This document shows, piece after piece, positions 31,404 through 35,485 of a DNA stretch of 35,485 bases. The notes below the pieces were generated by a model. That model did not search any database. It had not been told where the DNA came from and saw only the letters and a list, made by a program, of their open reading frames with translations. Location of the stretch: positions 1 to 35,485 of the forward strand of contig CAAEDE010000008.1 of NCBI GenBank assembly GCA_900754525.1, read 5' to 3'. Positions within the stretch are counted from its first letter, which is position 1, and every line of letters begins with the position of its first letter. A program made the position numbers and the translations under genes. Source of the DNA: an uncultured Collinsella sp. (GTDB lineage Bacteria; Actinomycetota; Coriobacteriia; Coriobacteriales; Coriobacteriaceae).

Positions 31404-32606
31404 ATGGCCTTTACCAAGAAGACCGTCCGCGACATCGATGTCGACGGCAAGCGCGTTCTCGTTCGCGTTGACTTCAATGTGCCTATCAAGGACGGCGTCG
31501 TGGGCGATACCACCCGCATCAAGGCTGCCCTTCCCACCATCAAGTATCTCGTCGAGCACAACGCTCGCGTCATCCTCATGAGCCACCTTGGCCGTCCTGC
31601 CGGCACTGGTTTCGAGCCCGAGCTTTCGCTCAAGCCGGTTGCCGCCAAGCTCGCCGAGCTTTCCGGTCTCGACGTCAGCTTCGTCCAGGACACTTACGGC
31701 GAGGAGGCCGCCAAGGCCGTCGAGGCTGTCGAGCCGGGCAAGGTCCTCGTTCTCGAGAACGTCCGTTTCGATAAGCGCGAGAAGAAGAACGATCCCGAGA
31801 TCGCCAAGAAGCTCGCTTCCTACGGCGACATCTTCGTTCTCGACGCCTTCGGCACCGCTCACCGCGCACAGGGTTCCGTCGTGGGCCCGGCCGCCTATCT
31901 CCCCGCTGTCGCAGGCTTCCTGCTTGAGAAGGAGGTCGACACGCTGACCAGCATCTTCGCTGATCCTGAGCGTCCTTTCGTCGCCATCGTCGGCGGTTCC
32001 AAGGTTTCCTCCAAGATCGGTGTCCTCGATCATCTGATCGATTCCGCCGACACCCTGATCATCGGTGGCGGCATGGCCTACACCTTCTTTCTGGCCAAGG
32101 GCTACAAGACCGTCGGTACCTCCCTCAAAGAGGAGGACTGGGTCGAGCGCGCTGCAGAGATGCTCAAGAAGGCTGAGGACAAGGGCGTCAAGATCCTGCT
32201 CCCGATCGATAACCTCGTTGCCGACCACTTCGGCGAGGACGCTACGGGCGAGGTCGTCGCTTCCGACGCCATCCCCGAGGATCGCATGGGCATGGACATC
32301 GGCCCCAAGACCGAGGCCCTTTACGCCGAGGCCATCAAGGGCGCCAAGACCGTCTTCTGGAACGGCCCCATGGGCGTTTTCGAGTTCGATAACTTCGCGC
32401 ACGGCACCAAGGCCGTTGCCGAGGCTGTTGCCGAGCTCAAGGCCAACGGCGGCACCTCCATCATCGGCGGTGGCGACTCCGTCGCAGCCGTCAACAAGTT
32501 CGATCTTGCCGACAAGATGAGCTGGATCTCCACCGGTGGCGGCGCTTCCATGGAGCTCGTCGAGGGCAAGGCTCTCCCCGGAGTGGAGGCGCTTCTCGAT
32601 GCCTAA
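31404..32606 (+). CDS. pgk: Phosphoglycerate kinase
   Basis: PGK transfers the acyl phosphate of 1,3-bisphosphoglycerate to ADP in the first ATP-forming step of glycolysis. The 400-residue, two-domain protein is the normal bacterial length. It has RVDFNVPIKDGVV (21-33) and SHLGRP (60-65) for substrate binding, VLVLENVRF, the hinge motif VAIVGGSKVSSKI, WNGPMGVFE, and the nucleotide loop SIIGGGDSVAAV near the C-terminus. ATG 31404 has GAAAGG 11 nt upstream. The stop overlaps tpiA by 8 nt, so the two are translationally coupled. Codons are strongly biased. Confidence 0.98.
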   Translation: MAFTKKTVRDIDVDGKRVLVRVDFNVPIKDGVVGDTTRIKAALPTIKYLVEHNARVILMSHLGRPAGTGFEPELSLKPVAAKLAELSGLDVSFVQDTYGEEAAKAVEAVEPGKVLVLENVRFDKREKKNDPEIAKKLASYGDIFVLDAFGTAHRAQGSVVGPAAYLPAVAGFLLEKEVDTLTSIFADPERPFVAIVGGSKVSSKIGVLDHLIDSADTLIIGGGMAYTFFLAKGYKTVGTSLKEEDWVERAAEMLKKAEDKGVKILLPIDNLVADHFGEDATGEVVASDAIPEDRMGMDIGPKTEALYAEAIKGAKTVFWNGPMGVFEFDNFAHGTKAVAEAVAELKANGGTSIIGGGDSVAAVNKFDLADKMSWISTGGGASMELVEGKALPGVEALLDA

Positions 32607-33366
32607 TCGCACTAAACTCATCGCCGGCAACTGGAAAATGAACAACGACGTTGCCGCTGCCGCTAAGCTCGCTGACGAGCTCGCCGAGGCTCTGCCCGAA
32701 GTTCCCGAGGGCGTTGAGGTCCTCGTCTGCCCGCCGACCATCGACATCACCACCGTTCACGCCCGCATGCAGGCTGCCCCCATCGCTCTCGGTGCACAGA
32801 ACGTGTACTGGGAGGCAAAGGGTGCCTACACCGGCGAGTCCTCCTGCGACATGCTCAAGTCCGCTGGCTGCACTTACTGCATCATCGGTCACTCCGAGCG
32901 TCGTGGATATTTCCACGAGACCGACGAGGATATGAACAAGAAGGCCAAGGCCCTCGTTGCCGCTGGCATCGTTCCCGTCTTCTGCTGCGGTGAGCCCGAG
33001 GAGGTTCGCGAGGCCGGCACCTATGTCGACTTCGTCTGCAACCAGGTCAAGGCAGGTCTCGAGGGTCTCGAGATCAAATGCCCCAAGCAGGTCGTCGTCG
33101 CCTACGAGCCCATCTGGGCCATCGGCACCGGCAAGACCGCTACCGCCGAGGACGCTCAGGAGGTCTGCGGCGCTATCCGTGAGACCCTCAAGGAGATGTT
33201 CGGCGAGGAGCTCGCCAACGGCATCCGCGTTCTCTACGGCGGTTCCGCCAAGCCCGGCAACATTGCCGAGCTCGTCGCCAAGCCCGACGTTGACGGCGCC
33301 CTCGTGGGCGGCGCCTCGCTCAAGGCTGCCGACTTCGCCTCTATGGTCGTCAAGGCAGGCGAGTAG
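32599..33366 (+). CDS. tpiA: Triosephosphate isomerase
   Basis: TPI interconverts dihydroxyacetone phosphate and glyceraldehyde-3-phosphate. The 255-residue TIM barrel has the start KLIAGNWKM with Lys13, the catalytic His98 in IIGHSERR and Glu170 in YEPIWAIGTGKTA, which also holds the flexible loop. The phosphate-binding YGGSAKPGN and GALVGGASL segments are complete. ATG 32599 lies within the last codons of pgk, with GGAGTGGAGG upstream in that gene. The stop is 5 nt before gpmI. Confidence 0.98.
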   Translation: MPNRTKLIAGNWKMNNDVAAAAKLADELAEALPEVPEGVEVLVCPPTIDITTVHARMQAAPIALGAQNVYWEAKGAYTGESSCDMLKSAGCTYCIIGHSERRGYFHETDEDMNKKAKALVAAGIVPVFCCGEPEEVREAGTYVDFVCNQVKAGLEGLEIKCPKQVVVAYEPIWAIGTGKTATAEDAQEVCGAIRETLKEMFGEELANGIRVLYGGSAKPGNIAELVAKPDVDGALVGGASLKAADFASMVVKAGE

Positions 33367-33371
33367 GACAT

Positions 33372-34925
33372 ATGGCACAGCGTCATCTTCCTGCACTCCT
33401 GATTATCATGGACGGCTGCGGCCTGGCTCCGGCTGATGGCGAGAACGCCGTCGCCGCTGCCAAGACGCCCTTCCTTGATGGCCTGTACGAGAAGTATCCT
33501 CACACCACGCTCGGTGCTTCGGGCGAGGACGTGGGCCTTCCCGACGGCCAGATGGGCAACTCCGAGGTGGGTCACCTCAACATCGGTGCCGGTCGCATCG
33601 TGTTCCAGGAGCTTTCGCGCATCAACAATGCCATCAAGGACGGCTCCATCGCCAAGAACGAGGTTTTCGTCAAGGCCATGGACGATGTCAAGGCTGACGG
33701 CAAGACTCTCCACCTCATGGGCCTTATGAGCCCTGGTGGTGTTCATTCTCACATGAACCACGTCGAGGCTCTGGTCAAGATGGCTGCCGAGCATGGTGTC
33801 AAGACCGTTCGCGTCCACGCCTTCATGGATGGCCGCGACGTCGACCCGCAGTCCGGTGCCGGTTACATGAGTGAGTTCTGCGCCTTCCTGGCCAAGATTT
33901 CCGAGGAGACCGGTTGCGACGCTCGCGTTGCCACCGTCTCGGGTCGTTATTGGGCGATGGACCGCGACAACCGTTGGGAGCGCATCCAGCGCGCCTACGA
34001 CGTCATGGTCAACGCGTCCGATGCTGATACCGACCCCGTTGCCGGTATCAAGGCCTACTACGAGAAGGACCCGCGCGGCGACGAGTTCGTCGAGCCCTTC
34101 GCTGCCCACAACGAGGGCATCCACGAGGGCGACGCGGCTATTTTCTTCAACTTCCGTCCCGACCGCGCACGTCAGATGACCCGCGTGTTCACGGACAAGG
34201 AGTTCGACGGCTTTGAGCGCGAGCAGATCAAGCTCTCGCACTTTGTGACGATGACCGAGTACGATCCGACGTTTGACGTCGAGGTCGCCTTCCCCAAGAC
34301 GTTCCCCGAGAACGTCCTGGCCGACGTCATCGCCGCCAATGGCCTGAAGCAGCTGCACACTGCCGAGACCGAGAAGTACGCCCACGTGACGTTCTTCCTC
34401 AACGGTGGCATCGAGGAGCCCAAGGAGGGCGAGGAGCGCGTGCTCGTCGCTTCCCCTAAGGTTGCTACCTACGATCTGCAGCCCGAGATGAGCGCTCCCG
34501 AGGTTACCGAGAAGCTCGTCGCCGCCATCAACGAGGATCGCGCTGATTTCTACATCGTGAACTTCGCGAACTGCGACATGGTTGGTCACACCGGTGTTTT
34601 CGACGCTGCCGTTAAGGCTGTCGAGGCTGTTGACGATGCCCTGTCCAAGGTTGTCCCGGCGATTCTCGCCAAGGGCGGCTTTGCGCTGATTACCGCCGAC
34701 CACGGCAACGCCGATCACATGTTTGACGTTGCTTCCGACGGTTCCAAGCATCCGTTTACGGCTCACACCACCAACCGCGTGCCGTTCATCATCGTTGATG
34801 AGAAGGCCAAGCTCACCGGTATCGAGGACGGCCGTCTTTCCGATATCGCTCCGACCATGCTCACCATGGCTGGTATTGAGCCTTCCGCCGAGATGACGGG
34901 CCGCGTGCTCGCCACCGAGGCCTAA
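33372..34925 (+). CDS. gpmI: 2,3-bisphosphoglycerate-independent phosphoglycerate mutase
   Basis: iPGM converts 3-phosphoglycerate to 2-phosphoglycerate through a phosphoserine intermediate and needs Mn2+. The 517-residue protein of the alkaline-phosphatase fold has the first metal site in LLIIMDGCGLAP (Asp14; DGWG is more usual), nucleophile Ser64 in MGNSEVGHLNIGAGR, HAFMDGRDVDP, the FFNFRPDRARQM segment, and the last metal motifs NCDMVGHTG and LITADHGNADHM. It belongs to the pgk-tpiA-gpmI operon. A strong terminator follows at once. Confidence 0.97.
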   Translation: MAQRHLPALLIIMDGCGLAPADGENAVAAAKTPFLDGLYEKYPHTTLGASGEDVGLPDGQMGNSEVGHLNIGAGRIVFQELSRINNAIKDGSIAKNEVFVKAMDDVKADGKTLHLMGLMSPGGVHSHMNHVEALVKMAAEHGVKTVRVHAFMDGRDVDPQSGAGYMSEFCAFLAKISEETGCDARVATVSGRYWAMDRDNRWERIQRAYDVMVNASDADTDPVAGIKAYYEKDPRGDEFVEPFAAHNEGIHEGDAAIFFNFRPDRARQMTRVFTDKEFDGFEREQIKLSHFVTMTEYDPTFDVEVAFPKTFPENVLADVIAANGLKQLHTAETEKYAHVTFFLNGGIEEPKEGEERVLVASPKVATYDLQPEMSAPEVTEKLVAAINEDRADFYIVNFANCDMVGHTGVFDAAVKAVEAVDDALSKVVPAILAKGGFALITADHGNADHMFDVASDGSKHPFTAHTTNRVPFIIVDEKAKLTGIEDGRLSDIAPTMLTMAGIEPSAEMTGRVLATEA

Positions 34926-34948
34926 TAGAAAACAAATACCGTTTTCTA
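34926..34948 (+). repeat. Hairpin TAGAAAAC/GTTTTCTA before the gpmI terminator
   Basis: A perfect 8-bp AT-rich stem with a 7-base loop starts at the base after the gpmI stop codon and ends two bases before the main terminator stem. It may assist termination or protect the 3' end. Confidence 0.45.
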
Positions 34949-34950
34949 GT

Positions 34951-34986
34951 AAGGGGGTTGTCCACAACCGGACAACCCCCTTTTTT
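34951..34986 (+). terminator. Intrinsic terminator of pgk-tpiA-gpmI
   Basis: A perfect 11-bp stem (GGGGGTTGTCC / GGACAACCCCC) that can be lengthened by AA/TT has a six-base loop and six T residues. It is the clearest terminator in the window. Confidence 0.95.
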
Positions 34987-35090
34987 GGTATTTCTGCCAT
35001 TTCCACCCCGTCCTTAAGTGGCAGGTAGGGGAGAGCGGGGGATTGTGGTACAGTACTGGAGTTTGAACTGTTCTATTAAGGAGCTTATCT

Positions 35091-35345
35091 ATGGGTCCGT
35101 TCCAGATTCTTCTGTTTGTCGTTTGGGCTGTCTCTGCCGTGGCGCTGACGATTCTCGTCCTGATGCATTCCGGTAAGGGCACCGGCGTTTCGGATATGAT
35201 CGCTAGCTCGCTGTATAACTCCAGCTCTGCCACGGGCGTCATGGAGCAGAACCTCGATCGCCTGACGGTAATTATGGCCGTTGTTTTTGCCGTGTGCGTC
35301 GTCCTGTGCATGTTCTTCTTCCCGCAGGGCATCGTCGGCTACTAA
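35091..35345 (+). CDS. secG: Preprotein translocase subunit SecG
   Basis: The 84-residue protein has two hydrophobic helices (about 3-24 and 60-79) separated by the conserved polar loop LMHSGKGTGVSDMIASSLYNSSSATGVMEQNLDRLT, which includes the SecG signature around HSGKGTG. SecG assists SecYEG in protein export across the cytoplasmic membrane. ATG 35091 has TAAGGAG 7 nt upstream. It stands alone between two terminators, as the last gene of the actinobacterial gap-pgk-tpiA-secG block; a promoter in 34987-35090 must exist but no clear -35/-10 pair was seen. Confidence 0.93.
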   Translation: MGPFQILLFVVWAVSAVALTILVLMHSGKGTGVSDMIASSLYNSSSATGVMEQNLDRLTVIMAVVFAVCVVLCMFFFPQGIVGY

Positions 35346-35370
35346 GCATCGGGGTATATACGTTTGCAAT

Positions 35371-35397
35371 GGGTCTCGCAGGTGCGGGACCCTTTTT
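35371..35397 (+). terminator. Intrinsic terminator of secG
   Basis: GGGTC/GACCC and CGC/GCG form a stem with one mismatch around an AGGT loop, followed by five T residues, 25 bases after the secG stop. The last 88 bases of the window (35398-35485) hold no gene that I can support; a lone TTGACA at 35420-35425 has no good -10 partner. Confidence 0.85.
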
Positions 35398-35485
35398 GTT
35401 TGGCTCTGTTAGACCAGGATTGACATACATGTGTCCCCACGGTGCCATATCGTTGACCCCGTAGACCGCGATGATGGGGGCAGCA

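Noticed and set aside
35065..35073. GAACTGTTC upstream of secG as an SOS box
   Set aside because: The half-sites are too close; LexA boxes need GAAC and GTTC four bases apart.
35398..35485. Start of tmRNA, SRP RNA or a new gene at the window end (TTGACA, GGGGGCAGCA)
   Set aside because: There is no good -10 box and too little sequence to show any conserved RNA fold.
1..35485. CRISPR arrays, tRNA genes, insertion sequences, phage genes
   Set aside because: No regularly spaced direct repeats, no tRNA-like fold, and no transposase, integrase or phage protein was recognised anywhere in the window, including at the edges of the nan cluster.

Overview
The window is a GC-rich, gene-dense chromosomal segment. 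It most likely comes from a Gram-positive actinobacterium of the class Coriobacteriia, perhaps Collinsella or a close relative. This is an inference from whiA next to rapZ, the Gly-rich UvrC variant, the uvrA/uvrB/uvrC grouping and the gap-pgk-tpiA-gpmI-secG order. No database was searched.

Layout. Positions 1-131 hold the 3' end of a 5S rRNA and its terminator, so an rRNA operon lies just upstream. coaE and a lytic transglycosylase overlap (258-1473) and are followed by uvrB (1525-3765). A minus-strand block (3831-9953) encodes two unrelated flavoproteins (COG2509 and HI0933/YhiN families), the Fe-S carrier ATPase Mrp, and an LtaS-like membrane sulfatase-fold enzyme. A divergent control region with a candidate LexA box leads into uvrA (10147-13026), then ybaK, murJ and uvrC (to 17292). 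All three subunits of the UvrABC excision nuclease therefore lie within 16 kb on the same strand.

The accessory centre of the window (about 17300-28180) is a sialic-acid (nan) utilisation cluster. It encodes a Tat-exported lipoprotein binding protein, a permease, a permease-ATPase fusion, a second ATPase, an active-looking CE7 acetylesterase, a diverged CE7 paralogue that lacks its nucleophile, an N-acetylneuraminate lyase-like aldolase, a ROK kinase and the ManNAc-6-P epimerase NanE. Uptake by a peptide-type (Sat-like) ABC transporter, removal of O-acetyl groups, cleavage to ManNAc plus pyruvate, phosphorylation and epimerisation to GlcNAc-6-P would form one route. Most non-overlapping gaps in this cluster contain a strong hairpin, and the 5' leader folds on paper into a three-helix junction.

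The cluster sits between uvrC and rapZ, inside what is otherwise the conserved actinobacterial block uvrC-rapZ-(glmR/yvcK)-whiA-gap-pgk-tpiA-secG. The usual glmR/yvcK gene is missing between rapZ and whiA. From 30240 the glycolytic genes gap, pgk, tpiA and gpmI follow, then secG. A perfect LacI-like palindrome upstream of gap shares its core with a site at the nan promoter, which suggests shared carbon control. The most interesting candidates are the nan leader RNA, the 98-nt and 74-nt intercistronic hairpins, and the pseudo-esterase.
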